A DNA stretch of 64,000 bases from Streptomyces sp. NBC_00425 (GTDB lineage: Bacteria; Actinomycetota; Actinomycetes; Streptomycetales; Streptomycetaceae): positions 1,054,001 to 1,118,000 of the forward strand of contig NZ_CP107928.1 in assembly GCF_036030735.1 (NCBI RefSeq), given 5' to 3'. Below, one piece after another: positions 63,508 to 64,000 of the stretch. A program made the position numbers and the translations under genes. The notes beneath the pieces were generated by a model, which saw only the letters and a list, made by a program, of their open reading frames with translations, did not search any database and was not told where the DNA came from. Each line of letters starts with the position of its first letter. Position 1 is the stretch's first letter.

Positions 63508-63532
63508 GAAAACCGGTAGGTCCGTATCTTTT
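63508..63532. promoter_or_regulatory. ARE-like operator 3, upstream of the acyl-CoA oxidase
   Basis: On the minus strand this reads AAGATACGGACCTACCGGTTTTC across its core, fitting autoregulatory elements (ATAC-GACC-CCGGT). It lies 58 bases before the oxidase start and closely matches ARE-like operator 1. Confidence 0.65.
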
Positions 63533-63589
63533 GGCGGACGGCGCAACCAGAGGTACCGGCGTGCGGATCCGCGACAACGGGGAGTGGTC

Positions 63590-64000
63590 ATGGCCCTTCT
63601 GGCATTCCACGGCGCGGAGCGCCCCGCCGGGCCGCACCGCAGCGGTCCTCGCTCCTTCGCCGACGCGGCCGACGGCCCTGCGGGAGGCGACACCGCGACC
63701 GTGCGCGAGCTGACCCGGCTGCTGTTCGACCAGGACGGCGAACGGGAGCGCGTCCACGCCCCGTGGCGCCGCCTCATCGCGAGGGACGACTTCCGTCACC
63801 GGCCCGGTCTCACCCCCGAGGAGCGGGCCGCGCAGTCCTACGCCTGGCTGCGTCTGGTCAACGACCTGCTGACCGACCCCGCGTCGCTCGCGACCGACCC
63901 GGCCCTCCTCACGGCGCTGCACGAGTGGGCCGCCATCGTGGACGGCGGCGGCGGCCTCACCACCGTCGCCAGCATCCACTACAACCTCTTTCTCGGCAGC
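63590..64000 (+). CDS. Acyl-CoA oxidase, N-terminal part (runs off the window)
   Basis: An open frame of 137 codons from ATG 63590 continues past the right edge. GGGGAG lies six bases upstream. Visible blocks include TVRELTRLLFDQDGERERVH, APWRRLIARDDFRHRPGLTP and TTVASIHYNLFLGS, the latter resembling the substrate-side region of acyl-CoA oxidases. In avenolide biosynthesis the oxidase Aco is essential and its gene is divergent from avaR1; this gene has the same position and orientation and its own ARE box. Only about a fifth to a quarter of the protein is present, so the family call needs the rest of the sequence. Confidence 0.75.
   Translation, partial: MALLAFHGAERPAGPHRSGPRSFADAADGPAGGDTATVRELTRLLFDQDGERERVHAPWRRLIARDDFRHRPGLTPEERAAQSYAWLRLVNDLLTDPASLATDPALLTALHEWAAIVDGGGGLTTVASIHYNLFLGS

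Overview
The window is a stretch of Streptomyces-type chromosome. GC content is very high, GTG and TTG starts are common, and 4-bp ATGA/GTGA stop-start overlaps recur. Sugar import uses CUT1 permeases with no ATPase gene of their own. There are several SpoIIE/PP2C phosphatases, a GAF-ANTAR protein and ScbR-type TetR receptors. I see no tRNA, rRNA, CRISPR array or intact prophage.

Layout. 1-2.0 kb: an oxidoreductase, then a truncated IS5-family transposase beside the N-terminal remnant of a serine hydrolase. 2.2-7.7 kb: rhomboid protease, SRPBCC protein overlapping a phytoene-dehydrogenase-like enzyme, a GGGTTAC-rich tandem repeat, a hypothetical gene, an SDR and a GAF-ANTAR regulator. 7.9-9.9 kb: erythromycin-esterase-like hydrolase divergent from a double-MerR regulator. 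10.0-12.5 kb: STAS, PAS-PP2C and RsbQ-type hydrolase genes, matching the Bacillus RsbQ/RsbP energy-stress module. 12.7-19.4 kb: S9 peptidase, NAGGN-type amidotransferase, a 36-codon overlapping ORF, a YbdK-type carboxylate-amine ligase and a GNAT; this could be a split dipeptide-amide (osmolyte-like) pathway. 20.0-25.0 kb: methylmalonyl-CoA mutase mutA-mutB-meaB.

26.0-40.9 kb is a saccharide island: GH36 enzyme, LacI regulator, CUT1 transporter (binding protein and two permeases), secreted clan-A glycosidase with carbohydrate-binding domains, araB-araA-araD and a second LacI. The two LacI genes have the same promoter/operator layout and both appear leaderless. A plausible substrate is an arabinose- and galactose-containing side chain of plant arabinogalactan.

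41-46 kb: two PP2C phosphatases flank a lysine/alanine-rich, winged-helix-like protein. 46-54.7 kb: an epimerase with a zinc-knuckle insertion, a two-component system, and divergent genes for a GT2, a DUF2064 transferase, a methyltransferase with a nine-fold pentapeptide repeat, a cytochrome b/molybdopterin oxidoreductase and a multi-spanning membrane protein. 54.8-60.1 kb: PrmC-like methyltransferase, membrane protein, KhtT-like regulatory subunit, PucR regulator, cation/proton antiporter, a 31-codon ORF and a DUF3040 protein.

60.2-64.0 kb carries TetR receptor - P450 - TetR receptor - divergent acyl-CoA oxidase (cut by the window edge), with ARE-like operators. This is the arrangement of the avenolide-type butenolide hormone locus of S. 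avermitilis and is the strongest candidate for a complete signalling system, continuing past the right edge.
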